The translations under genes were made by a program, and so were the position numbers. A DNA stretch of 64,000 bases from CAILZL01 sp050181835. Lineage in GTDB: Bacteria; Pseudomonadota; Gammaproteobacteria; Steroidobacterales; Steroidobacteraceae. This document shows positions 43,025-51,613 of this stretch, in pieces. The stretch is from contig JBFXCU010000017.1 of the NCBI GenBank assembly GCA_050181835.1, positions 1-64,000 on the forward strand, read 5' to 3'. Under the pieces are notes generated by a model, which saw nothing but the letters and a program-made list of their open reading frames with translations, was not told the origin of the DNA and ran no database searches. Numbering within the stretch: the first letter of the stretch is position 1; each line of letters begins with the position of its first letter.

Positions 43025-44587
43025 ATGCTGTCCTCACTGCGATTTGATAATGCCTTTGTGCGTGAGCTACCTGGCGAAGCGCAGACCAGTACCCGTGCGC
43101 ATCAAGTGCTGGGTGCATTGTATTCGCGTGTCTACCCAACGCCGGTGTCAGCGCCGCGCTTGTTGGCGCATTCGCCCGACGTAGCGAGGTTGGTGGGCAT
43201 TGATGAGGCGGCGGTAAATACGTCGCACTTTGCCGCTGTTTTCGCTGGCAATGAACTGCTGGATGGCATGCAGCCTTACGCTGCCAATTATGGAGGTCAT
43301 CAATTTGGTCATTGGGCAGGCCAGTTGGGTGATGGTCGTGCCATCACCTTGAGTGAGACCATTAATGCCGCTGGCGAACGCTGGGAATTACAACTCAAAG
43401 GCGCGGGGCTGACACCCTATTCGCGTACCGCAGATGGTCGTGCCGTGCTGCGCTCGTCGCTGCGCGAGTTTCTGTGCAGCGAAGCCATGCACCATCTGGG
43501 TGTGCCGACGACACGCGCGCTGAGCTTGGTGTTAACCGGTGATACCGTGGTGCGCGATATGTTTTACGACGGCCATGTGCGTGCTGAACCGGGTGCGATT
43601 GTGTGTCGGGTTGCGCCGTCATTCATTCGCTTTGGTAACTTTGAGCTACCGGCTTCGCGGGGCGAGTTGGCGTTATTGAAGCAACTGATCGATTTTACTA
43701 TTCGACGTGATTTTCCAGAGCTGCAGGCCAGTGGTGAACAACTGTATATCGACTGGTTCGCGCAAGTATGTGAACGCACCGCGCGTATGGTGGCACATTG
43801 GATGCGAGTCGGTTTCGTGCATGGTGTGATGAACACCGACAATATGTCGATACTGGGGCTGACCATTGACTACGGCCCATATGGTTGGATTGACAATTTT
43901 GATTTTGACTGGACCCCCAACACTACAGATGCAGAGGGTGGACGTTACCGTTTTGGGCAACAGGCGCGTATTGCTTACTGGAATCTAACCCGTCTGGCCA
44001 ACGCGTTGGTGCCGGTGTTTGCTTCCGTTGATTCGCTGAATGCCGGGCTACAGCGGTTTATTGATGTGTATACCCAGATGGAACGCGAACATGTTGCCGC
44101 TAAGCTCGGTTTTGCACAGTGTCGCGACGACGATGTTGACTTGATGAATTCGTTGTATGCCTTATTGCATGCAGCAGAAGTGGATATGACACTATTTTTC
44201 CGTTCGCTGAGTGAAGTGGATATGGCCAAGCCCAGTCTCGATCCATGCGGCGATGCTTTTTATAACGACGCCAAACGACACGCCGTTGAGGCACAGTTCA
44301 ACGCATGGTTGTGTCGGTACGTAGCTCGCCTACATGATGATGAGTTGTTGCCGGTTGCACGTCGTCAGCGTATGCATGCCGCCAATCCATGTTACGTGCT
44401 GCGTAATTATTTGGCGCAACAAGCCATTGAGCGCGCCGAGCAGGGTGACTATGACGGAATACACGAATTGTTGGCCGTGCTGCGTCACCCTTATACCGCG
44501 CAACCGGGGTGTGGACAGTTTGCGCAACGTCGACCTGATTGGGCGCGTAACAAGCCGGGTTGCTCTATGCTGTCCTGTAGTTCCTGA
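43025..44587 (+). CDS. selO: Protein adenylyltransferase SelO (YdiU/UPF0061)
   Basis: SelO is a pseudokinase-fold enzyme that transfers AMP to protein Ser, Thr or Tyr under redox control. The 520-residue protein has QLGDGRAITLSE, LQLKGAGLTPYSRTADGRAV, FLCSEAMHHLGVPTTRAL and the active-site VMNTDNMSILGLTIDYGPYG with the metal-binding Asn/Asp. It keeps the C-terminal CSMLSCSS, where eukaryotic forms carry selenocysteine; here Cys is encoded, so no Sec insertion is needed. Start is GTG at 43019 or ATG at 43025; I prefer the ATG. The DHA2 transporter starts 14 nt downstream. Confidence 0.92.
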   Translation: MLSSLRFDNAFVRELPGEAQTSTRAHQVLGALYSRVYPTPVSAPRLLAHSPDVARLVGIDEAAVNTSHFAAVFAGNELLDGMQPYAANYGGHQFGHWAGQLGDGRAITLSETINAAGERWELQLKGAGLTPYSRTADGRAVLRSSLREFLCSEAMHHLGVPTTRALSLVLTGDTVVRDMFYDGHVRAEPGAIVCRVAPSFIRFGNFELPASRGELALLKQLIDFTIRRDFPELQASGEQLYIDWFAQVCERTARMVAHWMRVGFVHGVMNTDNMSILGLTIDYGPYGWIDNFDFDWTPNTTDAEGGRYRFGQQARIAYWNLTRLANALVPVFASVDSLNAGLQRFIDVYTQMEREHVAAKLGFAQCRDDDVDLMNSLYALLHAAEVDMTLFFRSLSEVDMAKPSLDPCGDAFYNDAKRHAVEAQFNAWLCRYVARLHDDELLPVARRQRMHAANPCYVLRNYLAQQAIERAEQGDYDGIHELLAVLRHPYTAQPGCGQFAQRRPDWARNKPGCSMLSCSS

Positions 44588-44601
44588 ATGAGTGAATTTG
44601 C

Positions 44602-45975
44602 ATGACCGCCATGATTGATGGCTTGCCGACACCGCGTCGTTATCTGGCGATTTTAGCCGTGTCACTGGGTACCGCGTTGGCGGTTGTTGACGGTGCCATC
44701 GTTAATGTCGCCTTGCCGACTATCGCCCATGATTTGGGCGTTTCCAATTCGTCGGCAGTGCTGGTGGTGACGGTATATCAATTGGTATTGATGATGACAC
44801 TGCTGCCGTTTTCGGCATTGGGCAGTCGCATCGGCCTGCGGCGCTTGTATCAGTATGGACAGTTAGCCTTCACCATCGCGACGGTGCTGTGTTTCTTCGT
44901 CAAGAGCCTGCCGTTTCTGTTGGTGGTGCGTGCCATACAGGCATTAGGTGCGGCGGCGGCATTGAGCGTATCTAGTGCGTTGGTGCGTTCCATTTATCCG
45001 GCACGTCAGCTCGGTCGCGGCATGGGGGTCAACAGCGTGGTGGTGTCGGTATCGGCAGCGCTGGCGCCCACGCTGGGTGGGTTGATTCTGTCAGTTGCGC
45101 CGTGGCCATGGTTATTCGCAGCTGCAGCGCCGTTGGGGATGTTGTCACTGATATTAGGGCAGCGCGTACTGCCAGAGCCAATACGTCGCCATGAGCCTTA
45201 TGATGTGTTGGGAGCGCTGCTATGCGCGCTGACCTTTGGTTTGACCATCGCTGGGCTGGAGAGTGTGGTGCACGGTGATTCGCCGGTGGTATCGCTGGCA
45301 ATTGTGATGCTAGGGATCATTTTCGCGGTGATCTTTGTGCGTCGTGAGTTGGGCGAGCCAGATCCGATTTTGCCGGTGGACTTGTTATCACAACCCGTAC
45401 TGGCGTTGTCGAGTTTCGGTGGGTTGTTGGCTTTCATTGCTGCCATGACCACGATGTTGTCACTGCCATTTCGCTTGCAGCTGCATTACGACTTTTCACC
45501 CGGCGAGGTGGGTGCAGTGATTACGCCATGGCCGTTAGCGATGATGGTAATAGCACCACTGGCCGGCATATTGTCGGATCGATTTCCCGCCGGGATCCTC
45601 GGTGGTATCGGCATGAGCATTGCGACCATGGCGTTATTGCTGTTGGCGTTCTTGCCACCAGATGCAGGCTATGTCGATATTGCGTGGCGTATGGCGCTAT
45701 GTGGTACAGGATTCGGGTTGTTTTTGGCTCCCAATACACGTCTGATTGTTGGCTCGACGCCGATGGCTCGCGCCGCTGCTGCAGGTGGCTTGATTTCCAC
45801 TACACGACTTACCGGCCAGACGCTTGGCGCAACCATGGTTGCGATGTTGTTGACTGCGGGTGTGGGTGATGGGAGTGTGCCGACTCTGGTTGCAGCAGCA
45901 CTGACGCTCATCACCTTGATATGCAGTGTGGCGCGCTTGAATACGACCTTGCAAAAATTATCGGATAGTCACTAG
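44602..45975 (+). CDS. MFS transporter, DHA2 (EmrB/QacA) family
   Basis: The 457-residue protein is a drug:H+ antiporter-type transporter with about 14 predicted transmembrane segments. Near the N-terminus it has AVVDGAIVNVALPTIAHDL (D1-type motif), and SRIGLRRLYQYGQ between TM2 and TM3, then RAIQALGAAAALSVSSALV (motif C region). The substrate is unknown. The 14-nt gap to selO suggests one transcript. Confidence 0.88.
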   Translation: MTAMIDGLPTPRRYLAILAVSLGTALAVVDGAIVNVALPTIAHDLGVSNSSAVLVVTVYQLVLMMTLLPFSALGSRIGLRRLYQYGQLAFTIATVLCFFVKSLPFLLVVRAIQALGAAAALSVSSALVRSIYPARQLGRGMGVNSVVVSVSAALAPTLGGLILSVAPWPWLFAAAAPLGMLSLILGQRVLPEPIRRHEPYDVLGALLCALTFGLTIAGLESVVHGDSPVVSLAIVMLGIIFAVIFVRRELGEPDPILPVDLLSQPVLALSSFGGLLAFIAAMTTMLSLPFRLQLHYDFSPGEVGAVITPWPLAMMVIAPLAGILSDRFPAGILGGIGMSIATMALLLLAFLPPDAGYVDIAWRMALCGTGFGLFLAPNTRLIVGSTPMARAAAAGGLISTTRLTGQTLGATMVAMLLTAGVGDGSVPTLVAAALTLITLICSVARLNTTLQKLSDSH

Positions 45976-46189
45976 CTGTTGGTTGATTGCCTCTATCAAG
46001 CAGACCTCTGCCGCTACGCAAGACGAGTCCATAAATCAAGTTCGACTATCAGTTGCTATCTGACGCCAATGTTGAAGTGGTCGTCAAGTTCGGTTTGAAA
46101 TATAAAGTGACGGATAACTTCTTGAATACGTCGCAGGCACTAAATAATGGTTAGTGTCATCCTAGGGTCGGTAATCAAGTGGATTGTAG
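45976..46189. other. Gap holding a short barrel-like coding fragment
   Basis: An open stretch on the plus strand, ending with TAG at about 46153, reads FDYQLLSDANVEVVVKFGLK followed by YKVTDNFLNTSQALNNG. The alternation is like the end of an outer-membrane protein. It has no start and no support, so it may be a remnant or chance. Confidence 0.25.
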
Positions 46190-46738
46190 TTACTTGATTG
46201 CCGGTCTGAATGCCTGCATCACCGCTTCATTGGTTTCCAGTCGTGGCCCACCGATCAGGTCGATGCAATAGGGCACGGCGGGGAAGACGACTTCCAGATT
46301 CTCTTTGATTGATTTGGGTTTGCCCGGCAGGTTGATGATCAAGGTGCTGCCGCGTGTACCTGCTATTTGCCGTGACAGAATGGCGGTGGGCACAAACTTG
46401 AGTGAGGCGCTACGCATCAGCTCACCAAAGCCGGGTAACAATTTATCGCATACCGCAATGGTGGCTTCCGGTGTGACATCACGGGCCGCAGGGCCAGTAC
46501 CGCCGGTGGTGACAATCAACGCACAGCCGACCACATCGGCTTGGCGTTTCAGCTCGGTTTCAATCAACTCTTGTTCGTCCGGTACCACTCTGTAATCAAG
46601 TTCAAACGGCGTACTCAGCCATTTGCGTAACAATTCCGCACAGGCTTTGCCGGGGATATCTTCATAAATCCCGGCGCTGGCGCGGTCGGAAACATTGAGG
46701 ATGCCAATGATGGGGGTGCTGCTAGGTGCTTGGATCAT
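46190..46738 (-). CDS. mog: Molybdopterin adenylyltransferase MogA/MoaB
   Basis: The enzyme adenylates molybdopterin so that MoeA can insert molybdenum. The 182-residue MoCF-fold protein has IGILNVSDRASAGIYEDIPG, the TTGGTGPAARDVTPEATIAV loop that holds the substrate, and RGSTLIINLPGKPKSIKENL. All fit MogA-type proteins. No other molybdenum-cofactor genes occur in the window. Confidence 0.92.
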   Translation of the reverse strand: MIQAPSSTPIIGILNVSDRASAGIYEDIPGKACAELLRKWLSTPFELDYRVVPDEQELIETELKRQADVVGCALIVTTGGTGPAARDVTPEATIAVCDKLLPGFGELMRSASLKFVPTAILSRQIAGTRGSTLIINLPGKPKSIKENLEVVFPAVPYCIDLIGGPRLETNEAVMQAFRPAIK

Positions 46739-47021
46739 GGGTCATCAGATGTCGTTGAGTTCGTTATGGTATGCACTATAACGGAGGGCTGCTGGCATCG
46801 TAGTGGATTGGATTCTCATTGCCAGCGCTGCTCACATTTTGGAGGACGTCGTCAGGTCGTTAAACTTTCGCCGGATAATCCTCCCTTTTTAACTGCTGTC
46901 AGAAGTGGAGGTTAAGCGGCCATAATGAGCGCCGATGCTTTTCGAATCATGTAATGTTCCAAGATGATGGTGTCAGGCCGCGTGGATCGCAGCTTCTATA
47001 TGCCGCGATGGATATGTGCCC

Positions 47022-48152
47022 CTATAACGTGACGGTCTGAGTTGGCTTCGGCGGCGCGGTTGCTGTGCTAGCAAGCCGCGCTTTTGCGGTACGTGATGCA
47101 ACCCGCTCCAGCAACTCAATCATCTCAATCACGGCATCGCGGGCAATGCCCTGTGCAATGAATACAATGCGAGTGCGATGATCCGCGTCGGGCCAAGCAT
47201 CTAACCAGGCAAGGTTGTGTAGCAGATGTTGCGCGCCCTGAACTACCGCTGGTCGCCCTTGCTCTTCAGCGATATTGACCAAGCCTTTTACGCGCAACAG
47301 GTTGGAACCAAGGTTGTTTTCCAGCGAGCTAAGTAACAAGTGCAGCGCTTCACGAGCAATCGGCTGTTCTTTTACAAAGCAGAATGAAGCGATATCTTGT
47401 AGGTGATGCGAGTGATCGTGACCCTCATGGTCATGGTCATGCGTATCGTGTAGGTAAGCATCGGCATTGAGCCAGCGCAACGCTTGTTCGGCGCTACGGC
47501 GAGGATCGAAACCTAGTGCGCGTAACAGCTTCACAATATCCGTTTCTTGCGTTGGCACGGGTTCGATAACAGCGGCTGGATTCGCAGTACGCAACGAGGC
47601 GGTGAGCTTACTTTCAGCATCGGTTGCATCGCCCGCCACCAAATCGAGCTTGGTAATGAGCACATGATCCGCCACTGCAATTTGCCGCACGGATTCATCG
47701 TGCTTGATGAGTGTGTCAGTGCCATTCACTGCATCGAAGGTGGCGATAATGTGCGCCACGCGATACTGAGTTTCCAGTGCTGGCTCAGACAGCAATGCTT
47801 GCAGTACCGGCGTGGGGTCGGCCAGTCCTGATGTCTCGATGATAACGTGATCAAATGCCTGTATTTCACCCGCTGCGCGCGCGATATGTAATTCCGTCAG
47901 CGTTGCTAGCAGATCGCCACGCACCGTGCAGCACATGCAGCCATTGTCGAGCACCACGATGTTGTCATTGCTGGCAGCGACGAGTGAATGATCGAGACTG
48001 ACTTCGCCAAACTCATTGATGACGACTACTGTTCGCGCCAAATCTGGATGACGAATAGCGCGTGATAACAGTGTGGTTTTGCCGCTGCCCAAAAAGCCGG
48101 TCAGCAATGTCACCGGTACGCGTTGTACCGATGCTGAGTTGTTGTTGGTCAT
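47022..48152 (-). CDS. COG0523 (CobW/ZNG) GTPase, predicted metallochaperone
   Basis: COG0523 GTPases move metal, often zinc, to client enzymes. The 376-residue protein has Walker A GFLGSGKTT (19-27), the metal-binding CxCC motif GCMCC (Cys71, Cys73, Cys74), ETSGLADPTP (Walker B/SGL), TKLDL (the NKxD-type base-recognition motif), and a His-rich stretch with DTHDHDHEGHDHSHH at about 235-249, a probable metal reservoir. It follows the M24-fold gene by 11 nt on the same strand, so the two are very likely cotranscribed. Human ZNG1 metallates the M24-fold enzyme METAP1, which makes this neighbour a natural client. The C-terminal domain is of CobW_C type. Confidence 0.85.
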   Translation of the reverse strand: MTNNNSASVQRVPVTLLTGFLGSGKTTLLSRAIRHPDLARTVVVINEFGEVSLDHSLVAASNDNIVVLDNGCMCCTVRGDLLATLTELHIARAAGEIQAFDHVIIETSGLADPTPVLQALLSEPALETQYRVAHIIATFDAVNGTDTLIKHDESVRQIAVADHVLITKLDLVAGDATDAESKLTASLRTANPAAVIEPVPTQETDIVKLLRALGFDPRRSAEQALRWLNADAYLHDTHDHDHEGHDHSHHLQDIASFCFVKEQPIAREALHLLLSSLENNLGSNLLRVKGLVNIAEEQGRPAVVQGAQHLLHNLAWLDAWPDADHRTRIVFIAQGIARDAVIEMIELLERVASRTAKARLASTATAPPKPTQTVTL

Positions 48153-48163
48153 TACGGCGTTGC

Positions 48164-49417
48164 CTAGAAAACCTCGCAGCCGGGCAGCCCGCAGGAAATC
48201 AGGCGATCTGATGGGAAGCTGGTGATGATCTCGCAGCCTGTCTTGGTGACGACAACCTCTTCTTCGATACGTGCTGCGCCTGAGCCGTCATCTGCACCGC
48301 ACCAAGTTTCCAGCGCGAATACCATGCCTTCTTTCAGTGGCTGGGTCTGGCCTTTGTAACGCTTGGAGAAAATAGGCCGTTCCCACAATGACAGGCCAAT
48401 ACCGTGCCCGTATTGCAGCAAGAAGGCTTCGGCTTCATCTTTGTAGCCAAATTCCTGAGCGTCTGGCCACACCTGCGCGACTTCGTCAGGGGTGACGCCG
48501 GGACGGATCATATCAATGGAGGCGCTGATCCACTTCGACGCCTTTTCGTAGGCTTCAATCTGATACTTGTTAGGCTCGCCGCAAATGAAGGTGCGGTAGT
48601 AGCAAGTGCGATAGCCGTTGAACGAATGCATGATGTCGAGGAATACCATGTCGCCGGGCTGAATCATGCGGTCTGAGAAGGTATGCGAATGAGGTCTGCC
48701 GCGCGGGCCGGATACGGAATTCACGCACTCAACGCGCTCTGAGCCCAGGCGAAACAGCCGATCATGCGCAATCGCGACCAACTCGTTCTCACGAGTACCG
48801 GGGCGCACGGCCTTGATGATGTCGACATAGGTGGCATCGACCATGGCTGCGGCGACTTTGAGTAATTCAATTTCATCCCAGGTCTTGATTTCGCGGGCAT
48901 CCAACAATGCCTGTTGACCATCAACAATTTCGATGCCTTCGGCTTCCAGCGCACGCAGCATGGGCAATTCCATGATGTCGATACCGATAGGCATTTTTTC
49001 TATGCCGTAGTGCACCAATGCTTTCTTGATTTGCTTAGCGAAGCTGCTCTCAACCTTCATCGAAGGGCGCAGCGCGCCTTGCATGGTGGAAATTGGGGCT
49101 GCAACGTTATCGGCAATCCATGGTGATGAGATGCGCTTTGCTGGCGCGGCAGGATCCCACAGGTAGGGGGGGCCTTCAGCAGGGCACAACGTGTAACGCA
49201 TGAACTTGTCACGCGCCCACTCTCCGATATTGGTACCAGTGACGTAACGAATGTTGTCGAAATTGAAGCAGATTACCCCGCCAAGGCCAGCTGCCTTGAT
49301 GGCGTCTTGTGCTCGGCCCAAGCGCTCTCGGCGTAGTCGTTCATAATTGACACCGCCTTCCCAGTCTTTTGCCATAGTGCCGTAAGCAGCGGTGGAATAA
49401 GGGCGGTTATATTTCAT
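48164..49417 (-). CDS. M24-fold metallohydrolase (Xaa-Pro aminopeptidase-like) with an altered metal site
   Basis: M24 enzymes (aminopeptidase P, prolidase, DddP, creatinase) have a pita-bread fold and usually two metals bound by Asp, Asp, His, Glu, Glu. The 417-residue protein has an N-terminal domain (20-180) with GGVICFNFDNIRYVTG, and the C-terminal domain with Asp261 (VFLDIMHSFNGY), Cys272 where the second Asp belongs (GYRTCYYRTF), His338 (YGHGIGLSLWERP), Glu370 (ALETWCG) and Glu385 (RIEEEVVV). So one ligand is changed to Cys, and the enzyme may hold one metal or a different one. It may act on an amide or another small substrate. It is divergent from the dehydrogenase operon and 11 nt ahead of the COG0523 gene. 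Confidence 0.8.
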   Translation of the reverse strand: MKYNRPYSTAAYGTMAKDWEGGVNYERLRRERLGRAQDAIKAAGLGGVICFNFDNIRYVTGTNIGEWARDKFMRYTLCPAEGPPYLWDPAAPAKRISSPWIADNVAAPISTMQGALRPSMKVESSFAKQIKKALVHYGIEKMPIGIDIMELPMLRALEAEGIEIVDGQQALLDAREIKTWDEIELLKVAAAMVDATYVDIIKAVRPGTRENELVAIAHDRLFRLGSERVECVNSVSGPRGRPHSHTFSDRMIQPGDMVFLDIMHSFNGYRTCYYRTFICGEPNKYQIEAYEKASKWISASIDMIRPGVTPDEVAQVWPDAQEFGYKDEAEAFLLQYGHGIGLSLWERPIFSKRYKGQTQPLKEGMVFALETWCGADDGSGAARIEEEVVVTKTGCEIITSFPSDRLISCGLPGCEVF

Positions 49418-49458
49418 GGCGTGGGGTAGCTCCGAGCTTGGAAGGTGTGATGAATGGT

Positions 49459-49522
49459 AGATTGGTTAACCGATATCGAAAATTATCCGATATTATCTGT
49501 GATCTGACAACTATACCGATAG
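49459..49522. promoter_or_regulatory. Divergent promoter region with CCGATAT repeats
   Basis: CCGATAT occurs at 49470-49476 and 49487-49493, with a near copy CCGATAG at 49516-49522. The first two are 17 bp apart, near enough to one another for a dimeric regulator. They lie in the AT-rich 141 bp between the M24 gene and the first dehydrogenase gene, so one regulator could control both directions. AGATTGGTT (49459-49467) recurs, reversed, at 58688-58696 before the Gfo/Idh/MocA gene. Confidence 0.35.
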
Positions 49523-49558
49523 TTTGCACTGCTGATTTAACTGGAGATGATTGCGCAC

Positions 49559-50515
49559 ATGCCTAATACCACAGATCGCGTTGGCTGGATTGGAACTGGA
49601 CGCATGGGATACGCCATGGTCGAACGTTTGCTGGACGCGAAAGTGCCGGTGTCAGTATGGAATCGCACCCGCAGCAAAGCAGAGCCATTACAGGCAAAGG
49701 GCGCAGTGATTGTTGATAAAGCGTTCGATCTGGCTGGTTTCGATATCGTGTTTTGTATTGTCGCGAAAGCGGCCGACCTTGAAGCTGTCTGCTTCGGTGA
49801 AAACGGTTTGATGGGTGGCAGCAAACATCCGTCAATTTTGGTGGATTGCTCGACCATCGGTCTGGATGATTCTGCCGCCATCCGTGAGCGCCTCGCTGCC
49901 AAAGGCGTGGCATTCATTGCCGCTCCCGTCAGTGGTAATGGCAAGGTTGTGCAGGCGGGATTGCTCTCCGCCATTCTCTCCGGGCCAGAGGCTGCTTGTA
50001 AGCGTGTTACCCCATATATGCAGCAGATTGCTGCGCGTGGTGTGTCATATGCCGGCGAGGCGGATCTCGCGCGCGTCTGCAAAATCGCTCATAATCTGAT
50101 GCTCGGCGTTGTGACTCAGGCATTGTGCGAAGCAACATTATTGGCGCAGAAAGCTGGCGTGCCGCGACATGCGTTTCTCGATTTCCTGAATAACAGCGTT
50201 ATGGGCTCCATGTTTACGCGCTACAAGTCCTCAGCGTTGGTCAATCTTGACTGGACGCCGACGTTCACGGCGACTTTGCTGCGCAAAGATCTGGATTTGG
50301 GATTGGGGATGGCGCGTTCACTGGATCTGCCTATGCCAATTACTGCGGCAACGCGTGAGATGATTCAGGCACATTTGGGGACGGTGAACGCAGAACTGGA
50401 TTTTGCTGCACTGCTTGAGACTCTTGCTGGGTTCTCGGGAGTCAAGTTGGTCAGTGAAAACAAAGTGGTTCCAACGGGGCTGGAGACCCCGGCTGACGCG
50501 GCAGCTAAACGCTGA
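49559..50515 (+). CDS. NAD(P)-dependent beta-hydroxyacid dehydrogenase (HIBADH family), first copy
   Basis: HIBADH-family enzymes oxidise 3- or 4-hydroxyacids to semialdehydes. The 318-residue protein has the dinucleotide motif VGWIGTGRMGYAMVERLL at its N-terminus, then ILVDCSTIGLDDSAAIRERL, the substrate loop APVSGNGKVVQAGLLSAILS, and the catalytic Lys in ARVCKIAHNLMLG. I chose the ATG at 49559, which follows GGAG at a normal distance; the ATG at 49547 leaves almost no spacing. It leads the plus-strand operon: E1-alpha starts 63 nt later. The true substrate is unknown. Confidence 0.85.
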   Translation: MPNTTDRVGWIGTGRMGYAMVERLLDAKVPVSVWNRTRSKAEPLQAKGAVIVDKAFDLAGFDIVFCIVAKAADLEAVCFGENGLMGGSKHPSILVDCSTIGLDDSAAIRERLAAKGVAFIAAPVSGNGKVVQAGLLSAILSGPEAACKRVTPYMQQIAARGVSYAGEADLARVCKIAHNLMLGVVTQALCEATLLAQKAGVPRHAFLDFLNNSVMGSMFTRYKSSALVNLDWTPTFTATLLRKDLDLGLGMARSLDLPMPITAATREMIQAHLGTVNAELDFAALLETLAGFSGVKLVSENKVVPTGLETPADAAAKR

Positions 50516-50578
50516 GCGGCGACCGTCGAGGGTTAATTCTTTAAAATTGCATTATTTCACGTCAGTTTGAGTATCAAC

Positions 50579-51613
50579 ATGGCTAAAAAAACCGCTAAAG
50601 GAAAAACCGCACCTATAAAAGCTGCGAAAGCTGGCATCTCTGCAGCGACGAAACTGGAGATGTACCGATCTCAGTATCGTCTGCGCGAAGCTGAACAGCG
50701 TGCTTATGATCTCTTCTTGCAAAACCTGGTTAAGGGCACCAGCCACTTGTCACTAGGGCAGGAAGCCATCGCGGCTGGTTTTGCGACCGCCATGGTGCCG
50801 GGTGACTTAAGTTTCTGTACTTATCGTGGCCATGCGCACACCTTGGCGCGCGGCGTGTCGGTGGAGAAAGTGCTGGGCGAGCTCATGTCGCGTGATAACG
50901 GCTTGATGCGCGGCAAAGGCGGCTCCATGCACTTGACCTCGGTGGAACACGGCGTCATGGGTTCGTATGCAATCATCGGTGCGCATCTGTGCATCGCCTG
51001 CGGTGCTGCCTGGCGAGCGCAGTATCACGGTAAGAGTGATGTGACCACCTGCTTCTTCGGCGATGGCACCACCAATATCGGTGCCTTCCACGAAGCATTG
51101 AATTTTGCGGTGATCTGGAATCTGCCAGTGGTATTCGTCTGCGAAAATAATCTGTACATGGAATACACCTTGAACAGTGAAGTGACTGCCGTGCCGCATC
51201 CTGCAGCAGATCGCGCCTCTGCATACGGTCTTGAACGTATCCTGATTGATGGCAACGATGCCGATGTGGTGTACCAGACTGCTCAAAAAGCTTACGCTCG
51301 TGCGCGTGCGGGTGAAGGCCCATCATTGATCGAGTGTCTGACTTATCGTCATTCCGGACATAGCCGCGCCGATCCAGCCAAGTATCGTCCCGAAGGCGAG
51401 TTGGAACGGTGGAAAAAGAAGGATCCGGTCAAAACCTATCGTGCGCGCTTGCTCAGTGCTGGCGTAAAAGAGTCGGTGCTTGCTGCCATCGAGAAAGAAG
51501 TCATGGCTGAGGTTAATGCGGCAACAGAGGCCTGCAAGGCCGCACCGTCGCCGCCGGATGAAATTGTATTTACTGATGTTTATGCGAACGGGGGAGCGGC
51601 ATGGCGGAATTAA
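50579..51613 (+). CDS. 2-oxo acid dehydrogenase E1 alpha subunit
   Basis: E1 decarboxylates a 2-oxo acid using thiamine diphosphate. The 344-residue protein has a Lys/Ala-rich N-terminal tail, then FCTYRGHAHTLARGVS, the GKGGSMHL loop with GAHLCIACGAAW, and the thiamine motif GDGTTNIGAFHEALNFAVIW (GDG to NN in FVCENN). YRHSGHSRADPAKYR marks the phospho-loop region of PdhA/AcoA-type E1-alpha. The pattern is nearest to pyruvate or acetoin E1, but the substrate is not decided. It overlaps the E1-beta gene by 13 nt, so translation is coupled. Confidence 0.9.
   Translation: MAKKTAKGKTAPIKAAKAGISAATKLEMYRSQYRLREAEQRAYDLFLQNLVKGTSHLSLGQEAIAAGFATAMVPGDLSFCTYRGHAHTLARGVSVEKVLGELMSRDNGLMRGKGGSMHLTSVEHGVMGSYAIIGAHLCIACGAAWRAQYHGKSDVTTCFFGDGTTNIGAFHEALNFAVIWNLPVVFVCENNLYMEYTLNSEVTAVPHPAADRASAYGLERILIDGNDADVVYQTAQKAYARARAGEGPSLIECLTYRHSGHSRADPAKYRPEGELERWKKKDPVKTYRARLLSAGVKESVLAAIEKEVMAEVNAATEACKAAPSPPDEIVFTDVYANGGAAWRN

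Noticed and set aside
48164..49417. Identity as the DMSP lyase DddP
   Set aside because: DddP uses Asp, Asp, Asp, His, Glu, Glu for iron. Here one Asp is followed by Met/His/Ser and the second Asp is Cys, so the DddP ligand set is absent.
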